64,000 bases of DNA from Pseudomonas serboccidentalis (GCF_028830055.1 NZ_CP101655.1:1016132-1080131); one strand, 5' to 3'; shown: positions 34,901 to 43,693, numbered from the stretch's first letter. The notes: a model not told the origin generated them from the letters alone. Numbers and translations are program-made.

Positions 34901-37868
34901 CCGCCAGGCTGCTTTCCTCCACCGCGCCGTAGAGGTCGAGCAAGGCTTCGCACAACACGTCCACCGGCAGCAGATCGGCCAGATGCGCGCCTTCGCCGAG
35001 GGTGGTCAGTTCATCCAGCAGCGCGCTGAGTTCCTGGCGCTCGCCGGGGTGCTGCTGCCAACGCTGCAGCAGGCTTTCGGCATCGAGCAGGATGTCCATG
35101 CCCTGGGCGAGGAAGTTGTTGATCAGTTGCGGATCGCGCTTGACCCGCAGGCCTGTATTCGGCGAATTGAGGATGGCTTCCAGACGTTCGGCGAGTAGCG
35201 CACCGGTGCGTTTGATCAGCGACTGCGCACCGACGATCGGCGCCAGCGGATCGTGCTTGAGCTGACGCAGGCCAACCCTGAACAGGCCCTCGGCTTCGAG
35301 CAGCAGTTCCACTTCGTCCAGGTCGAGCGGCAACTGATGCGCCTTGAACTCGCGGGCCAGTTGATCCAGCGGCGCCGCCAGTTCGGCAATCGGCAGCACA
35401 CCGGCCATCGACGCACTGCCCTTGAGGGTGTGCAAGGCGCGCTGCAATTCGTCGCTGGCCTGCAGCGGTACATGCTCGGCGGCCTGATCGAGGAACCGGT
35501 TGAGGCTGGCGAGGTGGGTTTCGGCCTCGTTGCGGAAAATCTCCAGCAACAGCGGATCCAGCGCGGCAACGTCGGCGACGTCTTCATCGGCCAATGCCGC
35601 GTCACCTTTGGCCAGTGCGTGAGCGCGGGCCGCAAGTTGATCGACGTCACTGCGCTGACGCTGGCGCTGAGTGGCGAATTCGTTGATCAGCTCCGGCAGC
35701 AACAGCACGCTGTCCTGGAGCAACTGCTGTACCTGCGGGCCGGGTTCGACGCTGTGTTCCAGCACGCGGTTGAGCAGGTTTTCCACCGCCCACGCCAGCT
35801 CACCCAGGATCAAGGCACGAACCATACGCCCGCTGCCCTTCAGGGTGTGAAAGGCGCGACGCAGTTCGGTCAGTGCGGCGCGGTCATGGGTGTCGGCCGT
35901 CCAGCGCGGCAGGTATTCGTGCAGAACCTCGAGCACTTCGTCGGTCTCTTCGAGGAACACTTCGCGCAGTTCATCGTCCACCGGTTCTTCATCGGCGGGC
36001 GGCGGCATCAGGCTGCCGGGGGTGATCAGGGCCGGCGGGTTGACCGCCGAGACCGGGCTGGCCAGTACATCGGCCAGCGACTGCACGGTCTCGGGATCAT
36101 CCAGCGCTTGCAGGTCCTGCATCACCCGCGCTTCGCTGGGGCTGAGCACGTCGTCGAGCAGCGGCACGTATGGTTCGTTGGGCTGTTCGTCTGGAAAGAA
36201 CCCAAGGCTGGCGAGGCTCTTCTGCGCGACGTCCAGCAGTTGCTCATTCGGCGCTTGCGGGTCGTCGCCGAGGCGTTCGAGGTAATACTCAAGGCTGGTG
36301 ATGACGTCGGCCAGATTATCCAGTTGCTGCCAGCCCGGCTCGTGGGGATCAAGCAGCAAATGCTCGCGGATGAAGCTGTTGCAGGCCTCGACCAGACTGG
36401 CCGCCCGGCTCAGCGGAATCATCGCCAGCGCGCCGCGCACCTGGGTCAGCAGCTCCGGCAACGGTTGCAGGTGCTGGCGATCCCAGTCGGCGTCGATGTA
36501 GTCGACGATCATGTCCTTGGCCTGTTGCAGGCAGATGCGCGCTTCCTTGATCACGATCTGGTGGATCTGCGTCAGGTCGGTAGTCGGCAAGCGCGAGTCT
36601 TCGGGGCTTTCCGGCTCCACCGTGCCGACCATCCCGGCCAGGTTCGCTTCGACGTAGAGCAAGGCGCCGGCGACGTCCATCAGCGTCGCGTCGTTCGGTT
36701 CGCGCTGGCCCTGGGCGAGGCTGAGGACCACCGCCAGTTGATCGATGATAACCTTGCGCGGCTGGCCGAAACCGAGCACCGCCAGGGTGTCGGCGATCTG
36801 CCGCAGCGGCGCCAGCAGGCTTTCCAGATCGGCGATGTGCTGACGGTCGCTGCGCACGAACAGGTCGAGGCGTTCCTTGACCCGCACCAGTTCTTCGCAC
36901 AACGCCGCCAGCACCGAGCGCATCGCATCGCGGTCGGGGCCGGCCAGGCGCACGCGTTCTTCGTCGACCATCGCGCTGTCGGGCAACGCGTCGTCCAGGG
37001 AGTAGCGATCTTTCATGGTCAGCATCTGCCCGGTGGGATGTTCGGCTTTGGCAATATAGAACAGCAGGCTTTTCAGCAGCTCCGCAGGGGGCGGCTGATT
37101 GAGGCCGCGCATGCCCTGTTCGAGCAGGCGCTTGAGTTCCTTGTCGGCGTCCTTGAACAGGCTGCGCAGCGCCGGGCTGTGGGCGATGGCGCCTTCGCGC
37201 ATGCCTTCGACCAGCGCCGATGCCACTTGCCACAACGGGCTCAACGGCGCGTCGCCGCTGAGCGCTTCGAGGCGAGTGAAGACTTTCGCCAGGTACTCCA
37301 GATGCGTCTGGTCATCCTGCTCGCGCAACAGCCCGACCAGCGCCATTTGCAGCATCTGGCGCAACTTGCGCAGCACGTTCGGCAGATCTGGCGGCTCCAG
37401 TGTCGCCAGCGCTTCATCGCTGAGCGGCGGCAGCTCGGGCAATTGCGGGCTGAACAAGCTGGTTTCCGAGAGCAGGCTTTCGCCCCGGGCGCTGCGCAGG
37501 TCGTTGATCAGCGGCAGCACCACCAGTGGCAGGTCGCGGCGGGCGTTCTGTACGCGGTCGAGGTAGATCGGCAATTGCCCGAGGGCTTGCAGCAGCAGGT
37601 GCAGGGCTTCGTCGCGATGGCTGACGCGTTCATGTTGCAAGGCCTCGACCAGATGCTCCATCTCTTCGGCGAGCAACGCTGCGCCGTAGAACTCGACCAT
37701 CTGCAGACTGCCGTGGACCTGATGGATGTAATCCAGGCACTCGTCCAGCCCGGGAAAGGCCTGCGGATCATCGAGCACGGCTTCAATCGCCTGATGCGCC
37801 TGTTTCAGCGTTTCGGCAATTTCGCCCTTGACCCATTCGAGGGCCACGTAGTCGTGCCGGTCACCCAT
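31956..37868 (-). CDS. chpA: Type IV pilus hybrid histidine kinase ChpA
   Basis: A 1970-residue CheA-like kinase of the Pil-Chp system. An N-terminal Hpt-like domain (HQVHGSLQM near residue 50) and a degenerate one (near 470-490) are followed by four canonical Hpt domains with HTLKG motifs near residues 672, 810, 1114 and 1256. Then come the dimerisation and ATPase domains (LRNAVDHGLE near 1560, ISGRGVGMDVV near 1652), a CheW-like domain, and a C-terminal receiver (VVDDSVTVRK near 1850; phospho-acceptor Asp in LLDIEMPRMDG near 1899). P. aeruginosa ChpA is larger (about 2470 residues). The start ATG follows GGAGTGGTT; a GTG at 37883 overlapping pilJ is the alternative. Confidence 0.95.
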   Translation of the reverse strand: MGDRHDYVALEWVKGEIAETLKQAHQAIEAVLDDPQAFPGLDECLDYIHQVHGSLQMVEFYGAALLAEEMEHLVEALQHERVSHRDEALHLLLQALGQLPIYLDRVQNARRDLPLVVLPLINDLRSARGESLLSETSLFSPQLPELPPLSDEALATLEPPDLPNVLRKLRQMLQMALVGLLREQDDQTHLEYLAKVFTRLEALSGDAPLSPLWQVASALVEGMREGAIAHSPALRSLFKDADKELKRLLEQGMRGLNQPPPAELLKSLLFYIAKAEHPTGQMLTMKDRYSLDDALPDSAMVDEERVRLAGPDRDAMRSVLAALCEELVRVKERLDLFVRSDRQHIADLESLLAPLRQIADTLAVLGFGQPRKVIIDQLAVVLSLAQGQREPNDATLMDVAGALLYVEANLAGMVGTVEPESPEDSRLPTTDLTQIHQIVIKEARICLQQAKDMIVDYIDADWDRQHLQPLPELLTQVRGALAMIPLSRAASLVEACNSFIREHLLLDPHEPGWQQLDNLADVITSLEYYLERLGDDPQAPNEQLLDVAQKSLASLGFFPDEQPNEPYVPLLDDVLSPSEARVMQDLQALDDPETVQSLADVLASPVSAVNPPALITPGSLMPPPADEEPVDDELREVFLEETDEVLEVLHEYLPRWTADTHDRAALTELRRAFHTLKGSGRMVRALILGELAWAVENLLNRVLEHSVEPGPQVQQLLQDSVLLLPELINEFATQRQRQRSDVDQLAARAHALAKGDAALADEDVADVAALDPLLLEIFRNEAETHLASLNRFLDQAAEHVPLQASDELQRALHTLKGSASMAGVLPIAELAAPLDQLAREFKAHQLPLDLDEVELLLEAEGLFRVGLRQLKHDPLAPIVGAQSLIKRTGALLAERLEAILNSPNTGLRVKRDPQLINNFLAQGMDILLDAESLLQRWQQHPGERQELSALLDELTTLGEGAHLADLLPVDVLCEALLDLYGAVEESSLAVSERFFQEAQNAHEALINMLDELAAGQEVTPQPQRIRALHELLDESLDPTSMGLIRSDGSRTLSIHELGAATAELAQANSATAPDDEIVEIFLEEAVDILDSAGQALQRWLSDPDNAAPLSSLQRDLHTLKGGARMAEVDAIGDLAHELEGLYEGLVDRRYSHSETLGHLLHKSHDRLALLLEQLQARQPLTPALDLIEAIRQFRQGASGTAETAQPTAEHDSAAHDPELLEIFLEEGFDIIENSGAALLRWQAEPGNRQEVETLLRDLHTLKGGARMVEIGPIGDLAHELEYLYESLATGVLQPSAELFALVQRGHDRLAQMLDGVRAGQPCPPADRLISAIQNFSHPATPDTPPPVPLAVKTEPAAPAADAGADMVKVSAELLDELVNLAGETSIFRGRIEQQVNDAQVALNEMETTIERMRDQLRRLDTETQGQILSRQQVDAERLGYEEFDPLEMDRHSQLQQLSRALFESASDLLDLKETLDRRNHDAENLLQQQGRINTELQEGLMRTRMVPFDRMLPRLKRIVRQVAEELNKDVAFIIDNAEGEMDRNVLERMAAPLEHMLRNAVDHGLESAEVRLAAGKPAQGTISLDLLREGGDIVFDIRDDGAGVPLDAVRRKAIKRGLLAPDAEISDRDVLQFILQPGFSTAEKITQISGRGVGMDVVHEEVRQLGGTMSIDSVPGQGVHFRIRLPFTVSVNRALMVQCGEDQYAIPLNTIEGIVRVLPNDLEGHFRNDPPSYHYGGQRYELCYLGELLKTAPRPKLLGQSLPLPVLLVQCNDRHIAVQVDAMAGTREIVVKSLGPQFAAVQGVSGATILGDGRVVLILDLLAPIRAMQARVAQRPAHAEIDSEPQKPLLVLVVDDSVTVRKVTSRLLERHGMNVLTAKDGVDAMLLLEEHMPDLMLLDIEMPRMDGFEVATQVRHDERLQHLPIIMITSRTGQKHRDRAMAIGVNDYLGKPYQESVLLESIAHWSKKHA

Positions 37869-37879
37869 AACCACTCCAC

Positions 37880-39934
37880 TCACGCCTTGTCCGTCGCGGA
37901 TGCCGACGGCAAGGTGAAACCGGATACCGAACGGCGCAGCTGACTGGCCATCTTCGCCAGGTTGCCGATGCTTTCGGCGGTGGCGGTGGAGCCGGACGAG
38001 GTCTGCGTGGTGATCTGCTGGATCACGTTCATCGTCAGGGAAATCTGCCCGGCCGACGAGGTCTGTTGCTGCGCCGCGTTGGAAATGCTCTGGATCAGGG
38101 CCGCGAGGGTCTTCGATACGCCTTCGATTTCTTCCAGGGCCACACCGGCATCCTGCGCCAGCCGCGCGCCGCGTACCACCTCGGTGGTGGTCTGTTCCAT
38201 GGAGATCACCGCTTCGTTGGTGTCGGTCTGGATCGCCCGCACCAGGGTTTCGATCTGCCGGGTGGCGGCGGACGAGCGTTCGGCCAGACGCTGCACTTCG
38301 TCGGCAACCACCGCGAAACCGCGCCCGGCATCCCCGGCCATCGAGGCCTGAATCGCTGCGTTGAGGGCGAGTATGTTGGTCTGGTCGGCAATGTCGTCGA
38401 TCAGGCTGACGATGTCGCCAATCTCCTGAGAGGACTCGCCCAGACGCTTGATGCGCTTGGCGGTGTCCTGAATCTGTTCGCGGATGTTGTCCATGCCGTG
38501 GATGGTGTTGTGCACCACCTCGTTGCCCTTGTTGGCGATCTCCACCGAACGCTCGGCCACCGCCGAGGATTCAGCGGCGTTGGCCGACACCTGATCGATC
38601 GACTGGGCCATGTCGCTGATCGCCGTGGAGGCTTCGGAAATCTGCTGCGCCTGATGCTCCGAGGCCTGGGCCAGGTGCATCGCGGTGGCCTGGGTTTCCT
38701 GCACGGCGGCGGCGACCTGGCCGGCGGTGAGGTTGATGGTCGCCACCAGATCGCGCAGTTGGTCGACGGAATAGTTGATTGAGTCGGCGATGGTCCCGGT
38801 GAAGTCTTCGGTCACCGAGGCGGTCACGGTGAGGTCGCCATCAGCAAGGTCTTCGATCTCGTCGAGCAGACGCATGATCGCGTTCTGGTTGCGCTCGTTC
38901 TTCTCGGCGGTCTCGCGCAACTGGCGATTGGTTTCGCGAACCATGACCATGCCGATCAGGATGATCGAGGCCAGCGCCAGCAACCCGAGCACGTAGCCGC
39001 CGATGGTGTCGGTATTGCGCCCGCCAGCGAGGTTTTCGAAACCGGTGGCCAGGTGCGAGGCTTCGTCGAGCAGAGTTTGTGACAGGTTGAAGATGTTGCC
39101 GGCCGACTCACGAACCTTGAACAGTTCCGGCGAGGTTTCGAGGATTTCATCCACGGAGCCGGAGACGAACTGGAACAGCTCGGAAATTTCACTCAGGCGC
39201 GCACGGGCATCGCGGTCTTCGACCTGGCTGATTTTCAGCGTCGGGTTGCCCTGCAGCATGCCGTTGAGCACCTGGCCAAAACGCGTGGCATCGCGACCGA
39301 AGGCATCGGCGGCCTGCTGCGAATTCTCGTCACCGGCCAGCACAGTGTTGACCGCGCCGAGGATACGTTCGGCCAGCAACGATTGGCGCTGGGCCATCGC
39401 CACTTGCGCCGCCGGTGCGCCACGTTGCAGGAGAATCTCGACGACTTTTTCGTATTCGATCTGCAACTGCGGCACGGTTTCGGCCAGCGTCGCGGCGACC
39501 TGATGCAGCGACAGCACGGTCTGCTCGCTGGAGAGAATCGCGTCGGTGTTTTTCAGCAGGCGTTCCCAGTCCAACTGCACGGCGCGCATTTCCGGGCGCA
39601 CGGTGGCCGGGGCAGGTGGCAGGCCGGTGGTCGGGTCGCCCTTCTTCAGGTAGCCCCAGCGCTGGGCAAAATCGTTGCGCGCATCGCTCAGCAGCTTGAA
39701 CGCGGCAGCCTTGCCGGCGGCGGCTTCGGTGGCGTTCTTGGCGATGCGTTGCGACAGCACGCGCAGCTCACCGGCGTGGCCGATGTACTGTTTGTCGTAG
39801 TTGGCCTGGGTGTTGAGGTACGCGAAGTTGGCGAACAGCAGCATGATGAACACGATCAGTGCGATGAACAGCACGATGATCTGCGAGCGACTGCGCGACC
39901 CTTCTGCCGACTTGCCTGTTTTTGCTTTTGTCAT
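37880..39934 (-). CDS. pilJ: Type IV pilus methyl-accepting chemoreceptor PilJ
   Basis: A 684-residue receptor. Membrane segments lie near residues 20-42 and 310-330, bracketing a periplasmic sensor region of two PilJ domains ([39 protein letters not shown]). A HAMP-like linker precedes the signalling domain, whose hairpin tip reads [43 protein letters not shown]. PilJ reports surface contact or pilus tension to ChpA. The gene overlaps the chpA GTG but not its preferred ATG. No pilK methyltransferase gene follows it, unlike in P. aeruginosa. Confidence 0.95.
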   Translation of the reverse strand: MTKAKTGKSAEGSRSRSQIIVLFIALIVFIMLLFANFAYLNTQANYDKQYIGHAGELRVLSQRIAKNATEAAAGKAAAFKLLSDARNDFAQRWGYLKKGDPTTGLPPAPATVRPEMRAVQLDWERLLKNTDAILSSEQTVLSLHQVAATLAETVPQLQIEYEKVVEILLQRGAPAAQVAMAQRQSLLAERILGAVNTVLAGDENSQQAADAFGRDATRFGQVLNGMLQGNPTLKISQVEDRDARARLSEISELFQFVSGSVDEILETSPELFKVRESAGNIFNLSQTLLDEASHLATGFENLAGGRNTDTIGGYVLGLLALASIILIGMVMVRETNRQLRETAEKNERNQNAIMRLLDEIEDLADGDLTVTASVTEDFTGTIADSINYSVDQLRDLVATINLTAGQVAAAVQETQATAMHLAQASEHQAQQISEASTAISDMAQSIDQVSANAAESSAVAERSVEIANKGNEVVHNTIHGMDNIREQIQDTAKRIKRLGESSQEIGDIVSLIDDIADQTNILALNAAIQASMAGDAGRGFAVVADEVQRLAERSSAATRQIETLVRAIQTDTNEAVISMEQTTTEVVRGARLAQDAGVALEEIEGVSKTLAALIQSISNAAQQQTSSAGQISLTMNVIQQITTQTSSGSTATAESIGNLAKMASQLRRSVSGFTLPSASATDKA

Positions 39935-39969
39935 CGGTCCTCGCCTGTTTGAAGCTCACCCGTAGAACC

Positions 39970-40058
39970 TGTAGGAGTGAGCCTGCTCGCGATTGAACGA
40001 TAACGCGGTGTGTTTGATACACCGCGGTGCCTGAATCGCGAGCAGGCTCACTCCTACA
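39970..40058. repeat. REP palindrome, family B, inside the pil operon
   Basis: Perfect 24-base arms (39970-39993, 40035-40058) around an interior containing the smaller palindrome CGCGGTGTGTTTGATACACCGCG. It occupies the 144-base gap between pilI and pilJ, which are transcribed in the same direction. Confidence 0.92.
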
Positions 40059-40078
40059 AGGGATCTTTGTTGTTACGG

Positions 40079-40618
40079 TTATATCGCGACGCTCATGAAC
40101 ACCGGCGATTTGGCCAGTGCAAAAAGGCTGAACACCCGCCAGTTCTGCTCGCGCCGGAAATAGCCTTTGACGAACTCGGCCTTGGAGCCCTGGCGCTTGC
40201 TGATCGAGATCGGCTCGAAGCTGTCCTGCTCGAAGTGCTGCAAGCCGAACACCTCATCAACCAGCAGCCCGGCGAACACGTCCTGATGCTCCACCACCAA
40301 CACCCGTCGGTGTTTGCGCAGCGGCGACAGTTCGTGACCGAAGAATCCGCACAGATCCATGATCGGCAGCAGGCGCCCACGCAGGTTAGCCACCCCTTTG
40401 ACCCACGGTTTGACCCCGGGCAACTGAGTGAAGCGCGGCTCGTGCAGCACTTCGCTGACTTCGCCCATCGGCGTCACGTACCAGTGCTCGCCAAGGCGAA
40501 AACCGATGCCGCTCCAGCGATCCTGGCGACCGGGCTGCGACGGCAGGTCCGCCGCCAGCAGGCGACAGCGCTGGTCGATCTGCCACAGCAGTTCGAACGC
40601 GGTCAGCGATTCGCTCAT
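40079..40618 (-). CDS. pilI: Type IV pilus CheW-like adaptor PilI
   Basis: A 179-residue CheW-domain protein that couples PilJ to ChpA. Features: ALLWQIDQRCRLLAADL at the N-terminus, GEHWYVTPMGEVSEVLHEPRFTQLPGVKPWVKGVANLRGRLLPIMDLCGFFG in the first half of the CheW fold and RVLVVEHQDVFAGLLVDEVFGLQHF in the second. It lies ten bases after pilH on the same strand. A REP element separates it from pilJ. Confidence 0.93.
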   Translation of the reverse strand: MSESLTAFELLWQIDQRCRLLAADLPSQPGRQDRWSGIGFRLGEHWYVTPMGEVSEVLHEPRFTQLPGVKPWVKGVANLRGRLLPIMDLCGFFGHELSPLRKHRRVLVVEHQDVFAGLLVDEVFGLQHFEQDSFEPISISKRQGSKAEFVKGYFRREQNWRVFSLFALAKSPVFMSVAI

Positions 40619-40628
40619 GGCCGCACGA

Positions 40629-40994
40629 TCAACCGGCCAGCACGTTGTTCAGGGTCTTGATCAGCATGTCTTCTTCGACCGGTTTGGTCAGGTAATCCTT
40701 CGCGCCCTGACGGGTGCCCCAGACCTTGTCGGTTTCCTGATCCTTGGTGGTGATGATGATCACCGGGATATGGCTGGTCTCGGCATCCTTGGTCAGTTGC
40801 CGGGTGGCCTGGAAGCCGTTGAGGCCGGGCATGACGATGTCCATCAGCACGGCGTCGGGTTTTTCCTGACGGGCCAGGGCCACGCCGTCGGCACCGTTTT
40901 CGGCCTTGAGCACTTCATGACCGTGCTTTTCCAGCATGCCGGTGAGTTTGTACATTTCAGTCGGCGAATCATCGACGATCAGGATACGTGCCAT
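40629..40994 (-). CDS. pilH: Twitching motility response regulator PilH
   Basis: A 121-residue single-domain receiver. ILIVDDSP carries the acidic pocket, the phospho-acceptor Asp is in AVLMDIVMPGLNGFQ, and VIIITTKDQETDKVWGTRQGAKDYLTKPV holds the Thr and Lys. Family role: it modulates phosphate flow through ChpA and pilus retraction. The start at 40994 (MARILIVDDS) is preferred to 41021, which would add nine residues. Confidence 0.94.
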   Translation of the reverse strand: MARILIVDDSPTEMYKLTGMLEKHGHEVLKAENGADGVALARQEKPDAVLMDIVMPGLNGFQATRQLTKDAETSHIPVIIITTKDQETDKVWGTRQGAKDYLTKPVEEDMLIKTLNNVLAG

Positions 40995-41054
40995 GGTCTT
41001 CCCCATTTTTCTTGTCGACATCCGGCCCGCTGGCCGAGCGTCACTGTACGTGTC

Positions 41055-41459
41055 TTACTGCGGCAAAACGGCAGCGAAGCCCGGAACGTGGGCCTGAATC
41101 GCGTTGAGCAGTTCTTCCTTGCTGAAAGGCTTGGTCAAAAATTGATCAGAACCGACAATCCGTCCCTTGGCCTTGTCGAACAGCCCGTCCCGCGACGACA
41201 GCATGATCACCGGCGTGGCCTTGAACGCACTGTTGTTTTTGATTAAAGCGCAGGTCTGATAACCATCCAGACGCGGCATCATGATGTCGACAAAAATGAT
41301 TCCGGGGTGGTTGTCGGCGATCTTGGCCAGGGCGTCGAAACCGTCGATGGCCGTGATGACCTCGCAGCCCACATTCTTCAACAGCGTTTCGGCGGTGCGA
41401 CGAATCGTTTTCGAGTCATCGATCACCATGACCTTCAAGGCGCTGGACTGCTGTTCCAT
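41055..41459 (-). CDS. pilG: Twitching motility response regulator PilG
   Basis: A 134-residue single-domain receiver, first gene of the operon. VMVIDDSKTIRRTAETLL, phospho-acceptor Asp in IIFVDIMMPRLDGYQ, and VIMLSSRDGLFDKAKGRIVGSDQFLTKPF are standard. In P. aeruginosa PilG promotes pilus extension and raises cAMP. The gene is divergent from gshB, the conserved pilG-gshB arrangement of pseudomonads; their promoters share the 224-base gap. Confidence 0.95.
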   Translation of the reverse strand: MEQQSSALKVMVIDDSKTIRRTAETLLKNVGCEVITAIDGFDALAKIADNHPGIIFVDIMMPRLDGYQTCALIKNNSAFKATPVIMLSSRDGLFDKAKGRIVGSDQFLTKPFSKEELLNAIQAHVPGFAAVLPQ

Positions 41460-41683
41460 AAGGGGCTCTACCGTCGCCTTTGCGAATCAAATTGTCCGTT
41501 TTGCGATGAGTAATGGCTGGAAACCCTTGATACTCAAGGGCCAGCACGCTATGCCAGCCTTTTTAGCACAGTCTCCAGATGCAATCTATCGACGGGTTTT
41601 TCCTTGACCGAAAACCCGCCCGGCGCCACTCTGGCGGCACTTTTTCAATACCGATCCGGTAGCCAATTTTCGAGGAAAATCCA

Positions 41684-42655
41684 ATGAGCGTTCGCGTCGG
41701 GATTGTCATGGACCCTATCGCCAGCATTTCCTATAAAAAGGATAGCTCGCTGGCCATGCTGCTGGCCGCGCAGAAACGTGGCTGGGAACTGTTCTACATG
41801 GAACAGCGCGACCTGTATCAGGCCGAAGGTCAGGCCCGGGCGCGCATGAAGCCGCTGAAAGTCTTCGCCAACCCGGAAAAATGGTTCGAACTGGACGCCG
41901 AGCAGGACAACCTGCTGAGTGATCTGGACGTGATCCTGATGCGCAAGGATCCGCCGTTCGACATGGAGTTCGTCTACTCCACCTACCTGCTGGAACAGGC
42001 CGAAGCCGCTGGCGTGCTGGTGGTCAACAAGCCGCAGAGCCTGCGCGACTGCAACGAAAAGCTGTTCGCCACGCTGTTCCCGCAGTGCACGCCGCCGACC
42101 ATCGTCAGCCGTCGCCCGGACGTGCTGCGCGAATTCGCCGATCACCACGGTGACGTGATCCTCAAGCCGCTGGACGGCATGGGCGGTTCGTCGATCTTCC
42201 GTCACACCGCCGGTCACCCGAACCTGTCGGTGATCCTCGAAACCCTGACGCTGCACGGCAAGCAGCAGATCATGATTCAGGGTTACCTGCCGGCCATCGT
42301 CGATGGTGACAAGCGCATCCTGATGATCGACGGCGAACCGGTGGATTACTGCCTGGCGCGGATTCCGGCCCAGGGCGAAACCCGTGGCAACCTCGCCGCC
42401 GGTGGTCGTGGTGAAGCGCGTCCGCTGACCGACAAGGATCGCTGGATCGCCGCGCAAGTCGGCCCGACCCTGCGCGAGAAAGGCCTGCTGTTCGTGGGTC
42501 TGGACGTGATTGGCGAGCACCTGACCGAAATCAACGTCACCAGCCCGACCTGCATCCGCGAAATCGACAACGCGTTCGGCACCGACATCGGCGGCATGCT
42601 GATGGACGCGATCGAAAAGAAGCTGCAAGCTTTAAGCTCCAAGCCGCAAGCTTGA
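41684..42655 (+). CDS. gshB: Glutathione synthetase
   Basis: A 323-residue ATP-grasp ligase joining gamma-glutamylcysteine and glycine to give glutathione. VGIVMDPIASISYKKDSSLAMLLAAQ opens the protein; the ATP-grasp core includes DVILKPLDGMGGSSIFR and EINVTSPTCIREID near the C-terminus. The last eleven codons (from L314's neighbour on) coincide with the left arm of a long inverted repeat (42621-42723), so the C-terminal tail LQALSSKPQA is repeat-derived and not conserved. Divergent from pilG. Confidence 0.96.
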   Translation: MSVRVGIVMDPIASISYKKDSSLAMLLAAQKRGWELFYMEQRDLYQAEGQARARMKPLKVFANPEKWFELDAEQDNLLSDLDVILMRKDPPFDMEFVYSTYLLEQAEAAGVLVVNKPQSLRDCNEKLFATLFPQCTPPTIVSRRPDVLREFADHHGDVILKPLDGMGGSSIFRHTAGHPNLSVILETLTLHGKQQIMIQGYLPAIVDGDKRILMIDGEPVDYCLARIPAQGETRGNLAAGGRGEARPLTDKDRWIAAQVGPTLREKGLLFVGLDVIGEHLTEINVTSPTCIREIDNAFGTDIGGMLMDAIEKKLQALSSKPQA

Positions 42656-42723
42656 AGCCGGCCCGCGTCAGCTTGAAGCTTGAAGCTTGCGGCTCGTCGC
42701 TTGTTTCTATGTAGCTTGCAGCT
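42621..42723. repeat. GCTTGAAGC-type inverted repeat overlapping the gshB 3' end
   Basis: AGCTGCAAGCT (42621-42631) pairs perfectly with AGCTTGCAGCT (42713-42723), and CCGCAAGCTTGAAGC (42643-42657) with GCTTGAAGCTTGCGG (42677-42692 region). A shorter copy follows metF at 8771. Confidence 0.75.
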
Positions 42724-42778
42724 AAAAACCAACATTGCGTTATCATGCCGAGCCCGTAAAAACGCGATGTTGGTTTTT
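42724..42778 (+). terminator. Large hairpin between gshB and the tonB gene
   Basis: AAAAACCAACATTGCGTT (42724-42741) pairs with AACGCGATGTTGGTTTTT (42761-42778): 18 base pairs, one of them G-U, with a 19-base loop and a terminal T run. It ends only five bases before the tonB start codon. It may terminate gshB transcripts, and a weak -10 (TATCAT 42741-42746) inside it may serve tonB. Confidence 0.65.
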
Positions 42779-42783
42779 CTGTC

Positions 42784-43683
42784 ATGACCCTCCCGTCCGA
42801 TCTGCCCGTTGAACTCGCCCATCGTGGCGTGCGCCCGGCCGATCGCCTCGGATTTACCCTGTTTCTCGCGGCGCTGATTCATTTGGCGCTGCTGCTGGGC
42901 GTCGGCTTCACCATGGTCGAGCCCAAGCAGATCAGCAAAACCCTGGAAATCACCCTCGCCACCTTCAAGAGCGAAACCAAGCCGAAAAAGGCCGATTTCC
43001 TCGCTCAGGAAAACCAGGAAGGCAGCGGCACCCTGGACAAGAAGGCGATCCCCAAGACCACCGAGGTCGCGCCGTTCCAGGACAATCAGGTCAAGAAGGT
43101 CACCCCGCCTCCGGCCGCCAAGCCGGAAGTCCGCGAAGCGGCGCCCAAGGCTGCGGTGACCACGGTGGCGCCGAAACAGCAAAAGGCGCCGACCAAGAAA
43201 GAAGAAACCAAAACCGAGACCAAGCCAGCGGTCAACGCACCGACGTTCGACAGCTCGCAGCTGTCCAGCGACATCGCCAGCCTCGAAGCGGAACTGGCCA
43301 ACGAACAACAGCTGTACGCCAAGCGCCCGCGCATTCACCGCCTGAGCGCCGCCTCGACCATGCGCGACAAGGGCGCCTGGTACAAGGATGAGTGGCGCAA
43401 GAAGGTCGAGCGCATCGGCAACCTCAACTACCCGGAAGAAGCCCGACGCAAGCAGATTTACGGCAACCTGCGCCTGATGGTTTCGATCAACCGCGACGGC
43501 TCGCTGTATGAAGTGCTGGTGCTCGAATCCTCCGGCCAGCCGCTGCTGGATCAGGCGGCGCAGCGCATCGTCCGGCTGGCGGCGCCATTTGCACCGTTTA
43601 CCGGTGATCTGTCGGACATTGATCGACTGGAAATCATCCGCACCTGGAAATTCGCCCGGGGCGACAAACTGTCCAGCAATTAA
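42784..43683 (+). CDS. tonB: TonB family energy transducer
   Basis: A 299-residue inner-membrane protein spanning the periplasm. One membrane helix (residues 22-42) is followed by a long Lys/Pro/Glu-rich linker and a TonB C-terminal domain (YPEEARRKQIYGNLRLMVSINRDGSLYEVLVLESSGQPLLDQAAQRIVR). It transmits the proton motive force to outer-membrane receptors; the paralogue next to pilG-gshB is tonB3 of P. aeruginosa, linked there to twitching and pilus assembly. No Shine-Dalgarno is visible before the ATG, which is close behind a strong hairpin. Confidence 0.9.
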   Translation: MTLPSDLPVELAHRGVRPADRLGFTLFLAALIHLALLLGVGFTMVEPKQISKTLEITLATFKSETKPKKADFLAQENQEGSGTLDKKAIPKTTEVAPFQDNQVKKVTPPPAAKPEVREAAPKAAVTTVAPKQQKAPTKKEETKTETKPAVNAPTFDSSQLSSDIASLEAELANEQQLYAKRPRIHRLSAASTMRDKGAWYKDEWRKKVERIGNLNYPEEARRKQIYGNLRLMVSINRDGSLYEVLVLESSGQPLLDQAAQRIVRLAAPFAPFTGDLSDIDRLEIIRTWKFARGDKLSSN

Positions 43684-43693
43684 AGGCAAGATC

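Noticed and set aside
35253..37943. 896-residue open frame on the plus strand opposite chpA
   Set aside because: It is antisense to the highly conserved ChpA gene; the long frame reflects GC-rich codon bias on the opposite strand and has no recognisable domain.
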